Source: Prolixibacteraceae bacterium UBA5740
GTDB lineage: Bacteria; Bacteroidota; Bacteroidia; Bacteroidales; Prolixibacteraceae
DNA length: 56,888 nt
Direction of reading: 5' to 3'
NCBI GenBank assembly: GCA_002419285.1
Contig: DIFU01000077.1
Location: forward strand, 1 to 56,888
Of this stretch, positions 17,874 through 27,165 are shown piece after piece. Within the stretch, counting starts at the first letter, position 1. The number at the start of each line of letters is the position of its first letter. Position numbers and translations under genes: made by a program. The notes beneath the pieces are model-generated. The model was not told the origin of the DNA. It saw only the letters and a program-made list of their open reading frames with translations, and searched no databases.

Positions 17874-19787
17874 ATGTACGGACAGGATTTCTTTTTACTT
17901 GCCCTCATATACCTACTTGCAGCTGTTATAGCTGTACCTCTGGCCCGAAAACTGGGGCTGGGCTCTGTCCTTGGCTACCTGGTTGCTGGTGTTCTGATCG
18001 GCCCATTCGTTTTGGGATGGGTTGGAAAAGACACTGAAAAAGTCATGCATTTTGCTGAATTTGGTGTCGTTTTAATGCTTTTTCTGATTGGGCTTGAAAT
18101 GCAACCCATGGTTCTTTGGAAAATGAGAAGAACAATTTTTGGAATGGGAGGTACCCAGATGATCCTGTCTGTCATTATTATTGGAACAATAGCCTATCTG
18201 ACTGGTTATCAGATTAACCAATCAATATCCATAGGCTTGATCATGGCTCTTTCATCAACAGCAATCGTACTTCAGACACTCGACGAAAAAGGACTTTTAA
18301 ATAACTCAGGAGGAAGATCGTCTTTTGCTGTGCTGCTATTTCAAGACATAGCTGTAATTCCGATCCTTGCGCTGCTTCCACTGATGGCCGTCCTGGGAGG
18401 GAATTCCGAATCGGCATTCAATCCTGAAGCCCATGATACCTTATTTAGTTCCTACCCTGAAGTTATACAGATCCTGCTTATTGTTTTCGTTGGTGCCGCG
18501 ATAATCTATTTCGGACGAATTGCTGCCCGACACATATTCCGGCTAGTCGCGGAAACCGGTATGAGAGAAGTGTTTACTGCCTCTGCTCTGTTGCTGGTGA
18601 TCGGTGCTGCACTTGGAACGTCGGCTATAGGGCTCTCTCCTGCCCTGGGTACCTTTATCGCTGGTGTCGTTCTGGCAGATAACGAATATCGACATGAACT
18701 GGAAACTACCATCGAACCATTTAAAGGATTACTTCTCGGACTTTTTTTTATTTCCGTCGGTGCCAGTATCAATTTCTCGCTTTTGGTGCAAAATCCTTTT
18801 ACCATTGCAGGATTTGTTCTCCTGCTAATTGCACTGAAATTTGGTGTTTTATGGATAACGGGTAAGCTCTGGGGATTAAAACATGGCCGCGAGATGCTTT
18901 TTGCTCTTGCACTTGCACAGGGAAGTGAATTTGGATTTATTCTTATCTCATTTTCTAACCAGATTAGAATCTTTGACGTCCAGACATCTGCCATGCTCAT
19001 TATTATTATCATCTTCAGTATGGCAATTACTCCTTTCCTTTTGATGTTAAACGAAAAGGTTATCAGGCCCAGGTATATCCGTAAACGGAATCGGCAAGTT
19101 CCCGATGAACTCCCGGAAAAACGTAACAAGATCATTATAGCAGGATTTGGGAGATTCGGCCTGGTTGTCGGTCGGTTGCTGATGGCAAACGGACATAAGG
19201 TAACCATCCTCGACAGTAATCCCTCGAACGTGGAAATTTTGAGAAAATATGGTTTTAAACTCTATTACGGCGATGTTACCAGACCTGAAATGTTGGAAGC
19301 CGCCGGTGTAGCTGAAGCGAAATTACTGGTTTTAACAATGGCCGAATATGATGAAGCATTAAAGATCGCTGCATACTTAAAAAAGAATTATCCCCACTTA
19401 AAAATCGCTGCCAGAGCCAGAGACACATTCCATGCCTTTGAGTTTCACAAACTGGAATTAACCATGATACAGAGGGAAACCTTTAATTCAGCAGTAGAAC
19501 TTGGGGCAAAAATATTAGAATTCATGGGTATGCCCCGATATCAGGCTTTCCGTTCAGCCCGAACCTTCAAACATCATGAAGAAGAGATCTTTGAAGAACT
19601 TTACCAACACTGGCTGGAGGATGAAAACAGATTTATCCAGGAGTCCAGACGTTTCTCCGAACAATTAAACGAGTTACTCCAGACCGAGAAGGAGTTTTCA
19701 ATTCACGATACAGACTATGCATGGGACATTACAGCGATGAACACGGATGAGAATTCTGATAAAAACCCGGGCATTCAGAATCACTAA
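17874..19787 (+). CDS. CPA2-family K+/H+ antiporter, KefB/KefC-like
   Basis: A 637-residue inner-membrane monovalent cation:proton antiporter. About 12-13 hydrophobic segments fill residues 5-385, including LGSVLGYLVAGVLIGPFVLG and the ion-pathway motif ALSSTAIVLQTLDEKG. A cytosolic RCK/TrkA-N domain follows at about 415-530 with the Rossmann loop IIIAGFGRFGLVVGRLL, which senses nucleotides or thiols. The tail after 540 is acidic and charged and has no TrkA-C domain that I can recognise. It is the second gene of a pair with a KefG-like activator, which suggests gated potassium efflux protecting against electrophile stress. The gene ends one base before the convergent nucleoside hydrolase gene, with no visible terminator. 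Confidence 0.92.
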   Translation: MYGQDFFLLALIYLLAAVIAVPLARKLGLGSVLGYLVAGVLIGPFVLGWVGKDTEKVMHFAEFGVVLMLFLIGLEMQPMVLWKMRRTIFGMGGTQMILSVIIIGTIAYLTGYQINQSISIGLIMALSSTAIVLQTLDEKGLLNNSGGRSSFAVLLFQDIAVIPILALLPLMAVLGGNSESAFNPEAHDTLFSSYPEVIQILLIVFVGAAIIYFGRIAARHIFRLVAETGMREVFTASALLLVIGAALGTSAIGLSPALGTFIAGVVLADNEYRHELETTIEPFKGLLLGLFFISVGASINFSLLVQNPFTIAGFVLLLIALKFGVLWITGKLWGLKHGREMLFALALAQGSEFGFILISFSNQIRIFDVQTSAMLIIIIIFSMAITPFLLMLNEKVIRPRYIRKRNRQVPDELPEKRNKIIIAGFGRFGLVVGRLLMANGHKVTILDSNPSNVEILRKYGFKLYYGDVTRPEMLEAAGVAEAKLLVLTMAEYDEALKIAAYLKKNYPHLKIAARARDTFHAFEFHKLELTMIQRETFNSAVELGAKILEFMGMPRYQAFRSARTFKHHEEEIFEELYQHWLEDENRFIQESRRFSEQLNELLQTEKEFSIHDTDYAWDITAMNTDENSDKNPGIQNH

Positions 19788-19788
19788 T

Positions 19789-20850
19789 TTATTTTTTGAC
19801 AGGCACTTTGTTTTCCATTGTAGAATAAAAATCTTTCATAATCGATTGCTGGTCGAAAAACTCCCAAATCCCAATATTTCTTTTATTTCCTGGCTGGTCT
19901 TTCCATGCCCCGTCAACATAAACTGGCGCAGGCAATTGCGTTAACTTTGCCCATTTGGGATTTTTCACAACAGCGACTGCAGCCATATCAAATAAGGCAC
20001 GTGAAGGTAGATCTCCGTGAAGCTCAATGTGTTCAAACAAATTCACCGAATAATCACCAAAGCTGGAAAAGGTTCCCCCATGTCTTCCTATCACTGGTTC
20101 ACTGATATGTGGGCCTTTACCTGGCATTCGTGTCCTGATTTCCTCAAGGCTTGCCCTTACGGCATCTGTCCCGGATGGTTTGCCATAGCGAACGGTAACC
20201 ATTTCAAATGGCACCTCCAATGAGAGTATGTAATTCAGGGCTGGTATGTCATTGATCAGATTATACTCACCTGCATCCGGATAATTAGAACCAAGCCAAA
20301 CAATACGGATTTTACTCGCTATGGAAGGATCTTTATGAAGGGCAAGGGCAACGTTTGTCAGTTTTCCGACAGGTAATAGGATAAGTTTGTCATTTTGGGT
20401 TGCATGGGCTTGTTCAATTATCAACTGAACAGCTTCAGAGCCGTCGAATACTTTCGAGGATAGAGCTGGCAGAATCTCATCAAACGAACCATTTGCACCT
20501 TTTATCAAAGGGATCTTTCCGAATTGATCACAAAGCCGCATCACTCTTTCAGCCTCCGTATACTGTTCACCAATATCGCCGCCGTTGAATGTCGCATTTA
20601 CTGTAATACCCACAACATCAAAGTCATCTCCGTTAAACAAAAGGTAGGCCAGAGCATGCTGGTCATCGAGTTCATTATTCGCATCTGTATCAAAAAGAAT
20701 CCTGGTTCTTTGATCTTGCCTCGATGCCACGGTCTGTAACATTAGTTTAGCGGTAACAGTCGAAGTTCTCCACCCATCCCCCGCTATACTTTGCAAAGAA
20801 AAAGCAATCATTAGAAGAGCCAAATAATTTTTCCCGTACAAATAGTTCAT
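19789..20850 (-). CDS. Exported inosine/uridine-type nucleoside hydrolase
   Basis: A 353-residue ribonucleoside hydrolase that splits the N-glycosidic bond to give ribose and free base. The calcium-binding signature is FDTDANNELDDQHAL, with a second acidic site further on. I start at the ATG at 20850, giving MNYLYGKNYLALLMIAFSLQ, a clear Sec signal peptide. The frame is open to 20931, but the added residues only dilute this signal. An exported enzyme would act on nucleosides in the periplasm. Substrate preference (purine or pyrimidine) is not obvious because the C-terminal specificity helix is divergent. It converges on the antiporter gene and is divergent from the CBM9-like gene. Confidence 0.88.
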   Translation of the reverse strand: MNYLYGKNYLALLMIAFSLQSIAGDGWRTSTVTAKLMLQTVASRQDQRTRILFDTDANNELDDQHALAYLLFNGDDFDVVGITVNATFNGGDIGEQYTEAERVMRLCDQFGKIPLIKGANGSFDEILPALSSKVFDGSEAVQLIIEQAHATQNDKLILLPVGKLTNVALALHKDPSIASKIRIVWLGSNYPDAGEYNLINDIPALNYILSLEVPFEMVTVRYGKPSGTDAVRASLEEIRTRMPGKGPHISEPVIGRHGGTFSSFGDYSVNLFEHIELHGDLPSRALFDMAAVAVVKNPKWAKLTQLPAPVYVDGAWKDQPGNKRNIGIWEFFDQQSIMKDFYSTMENKVPVKK

Positions 20851-21031
20851 TTTGTATATTTTAATAAGATTATCAATTGAAGTGATCAGTAAAAATTTAA
20901 CCCTGAATCTGAATAACAAAGAATTTTTCATTTAATTCCCTAAAGGTAATTAACCGTTCAATTTCTTTAACCTTCGGCCTGCAGATAATTTCTATCTTTA
21001 ATGGACTAAATATAAAATACAACATTGCTCT

Positions 21032-21688
21032 ATGAAAAAACAGACTTTAGACATCCTTAGAATCTTACCATCGGAACCATATGACATTAAAAGCCTTGCA
21101 ACCAGTCTTGAAAATCAGTGTGAATCCCACGCGGTTTCCAATATAAATTGGCCATCCTATCCATATTGTCCTGAAGTAAAATTTCGGATAGGTCATTGGG
21201 CAGACCAGATAATCTTAAAGTTTAATGTTCGCGAACAGTCAGTCAGGGCAGTAGAAACCCGGATTAATGGGGATGTATATAAGGACAGTTGTGTCGAATT
21301 CTTTATTTCAACCGACAATAACCACTATTACAATTTTGAATTTAGCTGTATCGGAACAATTCACGTCGCTTATGGTGAAGGAAGGCACAATAGAAAATTA
21401 TTACCCGAAAACATAATTAAAAAGATTGAAGTATCTTCCTCATTGGGTAATGAACCATTCGATACCCGAAATGGCGACATTTCCTGGTCATTAACCTGCA
21501 TAATTCCTGGTGCTTGTTTCATCCATGATACTGGCTTTAAGCTAAATGGGAAAAAAGCGAGGGCGAATTTTTATAAATGTGGAGATGAATTACCAGTGCC
21601 TCACTTTGTTACCTGGTCACCAATTGGTACTCCTGAGCCGGATTATCACCAACCGGAATATTTTGGGGAAGTTATTTTTGATGATTAA
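21032..21688 (+). CDS. CBM9-like carbohydrate-binding domain protein
   Basis: A 218-residue single-domain protein resembling family 9-like carbohydrate-binding modules. It keeps the features VYKDSCVEFFIS and FEFSCIGTIHVAYG seen in Bacteroidota homologues. Unusually for a carbohydrate-binding module it has no signal peptide and no catalytic partner, so it may be cytoplasmic. Function is unknown. It is preceded by the divergent nucleoside hydrolase and followed 89 bases later by cstA on the same strand. The family assignment comes from motif resemblance, and binding to sugar is not shown. Confidence 0.72.
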   Translation: MKKQTLDILRILPSEPYDIKSLATSLENQCESHAVSNINWPSYPYCPEVKFRIGHWADQIILKFNVREQSVRAVETRINGDVYKDSCVEFFISTDNNHYYNFEFSCIGTIHVAYGEGRHNRKLLPENIIKKIEVSSSLGNEPFDTRNGDISWSLTCIIPGACFIHDTGFKLNGKKARANFYKCGDELPVPHFVTWSPIGTPEPDYHQPEYFGEVIFDD

Positions 21689-21777
21689 ACTAACTTCGAT
21701 TTTCTTGATCTCAACAAGCTAAATAGCAGTTATATGCAAAACGCGATCATGAATCGAACAAACCAAGCCACACAAAT

Positions 21778-23220
21778 ATGATTACGCTCACCGTCGCCAT
21801 TCTAATACTTATATTGGGGTATATTTTTTATGGAAGGTACATAGAGCGGATTTTCGGAGCTGATTCCAAAAGGCCTACTCCTGCGATTACGATGCCCGAT
21901 GGGATTGACTATATTCCAATGTCCTGGCCGAAAATTTTCCTGATACAGTTTCTGAATATAGCAGGACTTGGACCCATATTCGGAGCTGTTGCCGGGGCCA
22001 TGTGGGGTCCTGTTGCATACATTTGGATTGTTATCGGATCAGTTTTCGGTGGAGCCGTTCATGATTATTTCTCGGGAATGCTGTCAATTCAACACAAGGG
22101 ACTAAGCATTACAGAGATTGTGGGGATTTATATGGGAAATGGAGTGAAGCAATTCATGAGAGGCTTTACTGTTTTTCTGATGATATTGGTAGGTGCGGTA
22201 TTTGTAATTGGCCCTGCGAAAATTTTATCCGGCTTGTTTCCTCATTTCGCCACGATGACATTTTGGATAATTGCAGTTTTTGTTTATTACATCATGGCTA
22301 CCCTTTTACCTATCGATAAGATAATCGGCCGAATCTATCCCATTTTTGGGTTTGCCCTCTTCTTCATGGCCATCAGCTTGTTTGTATCTCTTTATTTTCA
22401 GGGATTGAAAATTCCTGAACTAACTCCCGATACTCTCAGAAATTTTCATTCGGGCGGTGAGAAATTCCCGGTTTTCCCAATGTTATTCATAACCATTGCC
22501 TGTGGAGCGATATCCGGGTTTCATTCTACCCAATCACCTATGATGGCACGGTGTATTACCAATGAAATGCATGGACGACGGGTCTTCTATGGTGCAATGA
22601 TTACCGAAGGACTCGTAGCAATGATTTGGGCTACAATCAGCATGAGTTTCTTTGGGGGAGTTGAGGAACTTAATGCGATCATGAATGAGCATCAGGGAAA
22701 TGCAGCCTGGGTAGTCAATGAAATTTCCAACTCCCTTCTTGGAAAATTCGGAGGTTTTTTGGCGTTGCTTGGAGTTGTGGCTGCCCCTATAACTTCAGGC
22801 GATACTGCTTTCAGAAGCGCCCGGCTCATAGTAGCTGACTTTCTGAAGTTAAGGCAAAGCCCTTTAGTAAACAGACTTCTTATCAGCATTCCATTATTCG
22901 CGGCTGGTTATCTGATCACCAAGATTAATTTCGACATCATCTGGAGATATTTTGCCTGGTCAAACCAAACTCTTGCAACCATTGTACTCTGGACGATTAC
23001 CGTTTATCTGGTTTCAAATGGCAAGAACTTCAGGATCACATTGATACCTGCACTTTTCATGACAGCCGTGATAACAACCTACCTGTTTTTCTCACCGGAA
23101 GGGTTCTCATTGAATAAGCAAATATCTTATACAATTGGTTTTTCGGCGACTCTTGTAACCGGATTTGTTTTTTGGGCTTTCAGTCGCCGTTTAAGAAAGC
23201 AAAAGAATCATGTCACTTAA
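21778..23220 (+). CDS. cstA: CstA-family transporter (pyruvate/peptide)
   Basis: A 480-residue polytopic inner-membrane protein of the carbon-starvation CstA family, the shorter version common in anaerobes and Bacteroidota. The N-terminus LGYIFYGRYIERIFGAD and the conserved FLIQFLNIAGLGPIFGA and GAVHDYFSGMLSIQHKG are diagnostic. FHSTQSPMMARC and APITSGDTAFRSARLIVADF are further conserved segments. There are about 13-14 membrane segments. Characterised relatives take up pyruvate or peptides when carbon is short, and a role in pyruvate uptake would fit with the PFOR in the same genome, but that is inference. Confidence 0.92.
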   Translation: MITLTVAILILILGYIFYGRYIERIFGADSKRPTPAITMPDGIDYIPMSWPKIFLIQFLNIAGLGPIFGAVAGAMWGPVAYIWIVIGSVFGGAVHDYFSGMLSIQHKGLSITEIVGIYMGNGVKQFMRGFTVFLMILVGAVFVIGPAKILSGLFPHFATMTFWIIAVFVYYIMATLLPIDKIIGRIYPIFGFALFFMAISLFVSLYFQGLKIPELTPDTLRNFHSGGEKFPVFPMLFITIACGAISGFHSTQSPMMARCITNEMHGRRVFYGAMITEGLVAMIWATISMSFFGGVEELNAIMNEHQGNAAWVVNEISNSLLGKFGGFLALLGVVAAPITSGDTAFRSARLIVADFLKLRQSPLVNRLLISIPLFAAGYLITKINFDIIWRYFAWSNQTLATIVLWTITVYLVSNGKNFRITLIPALFMTAVITTYLFFSPEGFSLNKQISYTIGFSATLVTGFVFWAFSRRLRKQKNHVT

Positions 23221-23398
23221 AGAACTTCCTTGCTTTTCATGCGGAATTATCCTTCTGATCCAATATGTTTCGTATGTGTCATAAGAGTTTTTCAATAAGG
23301 TTATTTTGAGATCTGTCAGGAAGATATATTATTCTGAATGTTTCTGGTGAACAACAATTACTTTTATATTTTCGTGCCAACATTTGCAAATTAATATA

Positions 23399-25078
23399 AT
23401 GATGAAACTAAGCAGGGTTAGTGGCATACGAATATTTTTTGTATTGGGAGCCATTGTCTTGTTTCTCTCTTTTAATGGTAACCTTCATCTGTTTGACTGG
23501 GATGAAATCAATTTTGCTGAATCGGCCAGAGAAATGATTATCACCGGTGACTATGCCACCGTCATGATTAACTTTGAACCCTTCTGGGAGAAACCTCCGT
23601 TGTTTATCTGGATGCAGGTCATTTCAATGAAGTTATTTGGAATAAACGAATTCGCGGCACGATTTCCTAATGCCATTAGTGGAATATTAACCCTTTTGTT
23701 TTTATTTGAGGTTGGGCGCAGGCAATTTGGGTTCAGGTTTGGGTGGATGTGGGCATTAGTCTATGCAAGCTCATTCCTTCCTTTCTTTTATTTCAAATCG
23801 GGGATAATCGATCCATGGTTCAACCTGTTTATCTACGGATCGATATACACACTAATTCGATATACGGACAATAATTACAAAGGCAATAAAACCCTGTTAA
23901 CCCTTATCGGAGGAATACTTCTTGGACTGGCTATCCTGACAAAAGGTCCGGCCGGTGTACTGATCGCATTACTAACACTTACAATCTTCCTGACTGTCAA
24001 TCGCTTTAGAACAAACATACAATTAAAACATGTTTTTATCTTTTCTCTTGCCACCATTCTGACCGGAGGATCCTGGTTCCTCCATCAGCTCCTGACTGAA
24101 AATGGACAGGTTATTATTGATTTCATCGAATACCAGATCAGGCTTTTCAGCACAGAAGGTGCCGGACATGGAGGATTCTTTCTTTACCATTTCGTTGTTG
24201 TGTTGGTGGGGGTATTCCCAGCATCATTTTTTGCCATACCTGCCCTGAAGGTTAAAAGAAACATATTGCCAGAACAAAAACATGACGTTTTTTGGAACAT
24301 CGTAATTATGATGACCGTCCTTTTGCTCTTCACAATAGTCAAAACTAAAATTGTTCATTACTCTTCACTGGCATACTTCCCTGTTTCATTTTTGGCAACA
24401 ATACATATTCATAACCTCATAGAGACCCGAAAAAGTACGAGCAAAATTCTTACTGTCGGATTAGGGATTATTGTGCTTGTTTACATGTATATCCTAATTT
24501 TCCTGTCTAACCTTGATGCCATTAAACCCTACCTCCTCGAAAACGATTTGATTAAGGATACTTTTGTTAAAGCCAATCTCGAGGCAAAAGGGGGATGGTC
24601 ACGGCTGGAATGGTTGTCGGGAATGTCATTGACAGTCGGATACCTTGGCTATCTATGGTTCAGAAAGCGATCACAGACTCAAAAGGCAGTTGTGAGTATG
24701 TTGGGTGGGAGTCTCCTATATATCTACCTCAGCATGATCCTGATAATACCCAAAATTGAATCCTATTCTCAGGCATCGCTTATAGAATTTTGCAAATCGA
24801 TCGATCCTGACAAGAGTTGCGTTGAAACCATAGGTAAAAGTTACGCCCCATTATTTTACGGCAAGAGAATTTCACCTTCATTCCCTGACATTTCAGACCT
24901 TTCCAATCCTATCACAATCCCTGAAAATCGCGAACTATTCATCGTGCTGAAAATTACCAGAAAGCAGCAATATCTGGAAAAATACCATCAACTTGAATAT
25001 CTCTATGAAAAAACGGGTATGTATTTACCCGATATAATCCTAACAAACCGAATAATCAGCAAAACTGATCAAATATGA
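23399..25078 (+). CDS. ArnT/PMT-like glycosyltransferase family 39 membrane protein
   Basis: A 559-residue integral-membrane glycosyltransferase of the dolichyl-phosphate-mannose/ArnT superfamily, which uses polyprenyl-phosphate-linked sugars. The first periplasmic loop carries LFDWDEINFAESAREM, with the acidic catalytic signature, followed by FWEKPPLFIWMQ. About 11 hydrophobic helices span to residue 450, and a soluble C-terminal part follows. Start ATG at 23399, preceded by a possible -7 element TATTTTCG at 23367-23374. The acceptor (lipid A, protein or polysaccharide) cannot be told. The stop codon overlaps the start of the downstream acetyltransferase gene, so the two are translationally coupled. 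Confidence 0.87.
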   Translation: MMKLSRVSGIRIFFVLGAIVLFLSFNGNLHLFDWDEINFAESAREMIITGDYATVMINFEPFWEKPPLFIWMQVISMKLFGINEFAARFPNAISGILTLLFLFEVGRRQFGFRFGWMWALVYASSFLPFFYFKSGIIDPWFNLFIYGSIYTLIRYTDNNYKGNKTLLTLIGGILLGLAILTKGPAGVLIALLTLTIFLTVNRFRTNIQLKHVFIFSLATILTGGSWFLHQLLTENGQVIIDFIEYQIRLFSTEGAGHGGFFLYHFVVVLVGVFPASFFAIPALKVKRNILPEQKHDVFWNIVIMMTVLLLFTIVKTKIVHYSSLAYFPVSFLATIHIHNLIETRKSTSKILTVGLGIIVLVYMYILIFLSNLDAIKPYLLENDLIKDTFVKANLEAKGGWSRLEWLSGMSLTVGYLGYLWFRKRSQTQKAVVSMLGGSLLYIYLSMILIIPKIESYSQASLIEFCKSIDPDKSCVETIGKSYAPLFYGKRISPSFPDISDLSNPITIPENRELFIVLKITRKQQYLEKYHQLEYLYEKTGMYLPDIILTNRIISKTDQI

Positions 25079-26199
25079 TGATCGATATTATTGAGGTCAA
25101 TTCGCGGAAACAACTTCGCGATTTCATCTATCTTCCTTCATATATCCATGCTAACCATGAAAACTGGGTTCCTCCAATTTACATGGATGAATGGAACTAC
25201 TTCAATCCGAAAAAAAACGATTCATTTTCGCACTGTGATACAATAATGCTGTTGGCATATCATGACAACCAGCCTGTAGGGAGGGTTATGGGAATCATTC
25301 ACCGATCCTATAACCAAAAGCATAATGAAAATCATGCGAGGTTTGCCTACCTGGAAACTGAGAATAATCCGTTTATTCATAATGCGCTGATGAATTCAAT
25401 CAATGTATGGGCATATGAAAAAGGAATGACTCACCTTGTAGGGCCGATTGGTTTCTCAGATAAGGATCCACAGGGATTTATGATTGAAGGATTCAACGAA
25501 CCTGTAACCATTGCGACCAATTGTAACCAGCCATATATGGTTGACTTGATTACTGGTTATGGTTTTAAGCCAAAACTTGATTTGGTTGTTTATAAAATTC
25601 CTGTGCCTGAAACCCAGCCAGAAATAATCACAAAAATTGAAGAACGATTCAGGAATCGAAAGACCGATCTTAAAGTACTCGAATTTAGTTCCAGACAAAA
25701 GGTTCGGCCCTATATACGACCAGTCCTTTCGCTAGTCAACCAGACTTTTACTGATATTTACGGATTTATTCCATTTACACCCCGTGAAATGGATGAAATG
25801 GCTAACCGTTATCTTTACCTGATCAACCCTGAATTTATAAAAATCATAGTCAACGGAAAAAATGATGTGATTGCTTTTGTACTGGGAATGTCAGACCTAA
25901 GCAAAGGATTTCGAAAAAGTCGAGGGAAACTTTTGCCATTCGGGTTTCTTCATTTGTTGTTCGCTGGAAAGGAATCAGCACAATTAAACCTTTTACTCGG
26001 AGCCATACACCCGGATTACCAAGGGCGTGGCCTCGACATGCTGATGGGTGCGCGGTTGATTGATTCAGCCCGCAAAAACGGAAAAAAAGTAATGGACTCT
26101 CATCTGGAACTGGAAACAAACCTGAAAGTCAGGGCTGAAATGGAAAGGATGGGAGGTAAGGTCTACAAAAGATATCGAATCTTCATTAAGGAGCTATAA
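25075..26199 (+). CDS. GNAT-like acyltransferase
   Basis: A 374-residue cytoplasmic protein. The C-terminal part resembles the GNAT fold with an acetyl-CoA loop YQGRGLDMLMGARL near residues 306-319. The N-terminal half begins with FIYLPSYIHANHENWVPPIY, which is typical of a Bacteroidota family annotated only as N-acetyltransferase-like. Its start overlaps the stop of the glycosyltransferase gene by four bases (ATGA), so co-translation is likely and the two may act in one surface-glycan or lipid modification pathway. The substrate is unknown. It converges on folE. Confidence 0.8.
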   Translation: MMIDIIEVNSRKQLRDFIYLPSYIHANHENWVPPIYMDEWNYFNPKKNDSFSHCDTIMLLAYHDNQPVGRVMGIIHRSYNQKHNENHARFAYLETENNPFIHNALMNSINVWAYEKGMTHLVGPIGFSDKDPQGFMIEGFNEPVTIATNCNQPYMVDLITGYGFKPKLDLVVYKIPVPETQPEIITKIEERFRNRKTDLKVLEFSSRQKVRPYIRPVLSLVNQTFTDIYGFIPFTPREMDEMANRYLYLINPEFIKIIVNGKNDVIAFVLGMSDLSKGFRKSRGKLLPFGFLHLLFAGKESAQLNLLLGAIHPDYQGRGLDMLMGARLIDSARKNGKKVMDSHLELETNLKVRAEMERMGGKVYKRYRIFIKEL

Positions 26200-26262
26200 A
26201 CCAATAGCTACTTAATGAAGATTAAAGAAATGCATTGTATGGAAATAATTGTAATCCAAGAA

Positions 26263-27000
26263 CTACAACCGGATATATTTTAAAAATTCCTCGCGTGTTG
26301 CCCTGTCTTTAAATTTTCCGGAATATTCGGCAGTTACGGTGCTACTATGGTCATCCTGGATTCCCCTGCATGATACACACATATGTTTTGCATCAATTAC
26401 TACAGCGATATCATCGGTATTTAAAGCTTTCTTGAGGTCGTTGGCAATTTGTACAGTCAATCGCTCCTGTACCTGTGGTCTCCTGGCAAAATAATCGACA
26501 ATTCGGTTGATCTTTGATAACCCGATCACAACTCCATTTGAAACATATCCAACATGGGCTCTTCCTACGATTGGAAGAAAATGATGCTCACAAAAGGATT
26601 GAACCTGAATTTCCTTTTCAACCAGCATTTCACCATACTTGAACTTATTGTCAAAAACTGAAATCGCAGGTTTGTTAGCAGGATTAAGCCCATAGAATAT
26701 CTCTTTGACATACATTTTGGCAACCCGCTGTGGAGTACCTCTTAAACTATCATCAGTCAAATCCATCCCGAGGATTTTGAGGATATCCCGAAATTTTTCC
26801 TCAATAAGGGCAACCTTTTCAGTGTCACTGAGGTCAAAAGCATCTTTCCGTAATGGAGTATCAATGGATGTTGCCACGTGCATGTCACCTATTTCTGAGA
26901 TCTGCTCTTCTGAACCATTGTGACCATGGTGATTTACATTCAGCTTTCCATTCATTCGCCCATTACCGTTCATGCCTATAAATATTGGTTTTTCATTCAT
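26263..27000 (-). CDS. folE: GTP cyclohydrolase I
   Basis: A 245-residue enzyme that converts GTP to 7,8-dihydroneopterin triphosphate, the first step of folate (and queuosine-type) pterin synthesis. The core begins near residue 60. Zinc ligands are Cys 137 and His 140 in SFCEHHFLPIVGRAHVGYV and Cys 208 in KHMCVSCRGIQDDHSSTVT. GLSKINRIVDYFARRPQVQERL is the substrate and GTP loop. The first 55 residues are an extra segment, with residues 9-29 rich in Asn, Gly and His. An ATG at residue 40 could be an alternative start giving a standard-length protein. The gene is divergent from the M3 peptidase gene. Confidence 0.95.
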   Translation of the reverse strand: MNEKPIFIGMNGNGRMNGKLNVNHHGHNGSEEQISEIGDMHVATSIDTPLRKDAFDLSDTEKVALIEEKFRDILKILGMDLTDDSLRGTPQRVAKMYVKEIFYGLNPANKPAISVFDNKFKYGEMLVEKEIQVQSFCEHHFLPIVGRAHVGYVSNGVVIGLSKINRIVDYFARRPQVQERLTVQIANDLKKALNTDDIAVVIDAKHMCVSCRGIQDDHSSTVTAEYSGKFKDRATREEFLKYIRL

Positions 27001-27165
27001 GACTTATCGAATTATAACCCTAAAACATACCTTAAAGGATTTTGTTTAAGATTTATATATTATTTTTTAAACAACAAAGATTTAAAGGGAAGTTTATGGC
27101 CAATTCTCCCGAACAACAAATAATACAAATTGCTAAGTTTGCAGCTAATATTAAAACTTAGTTCC

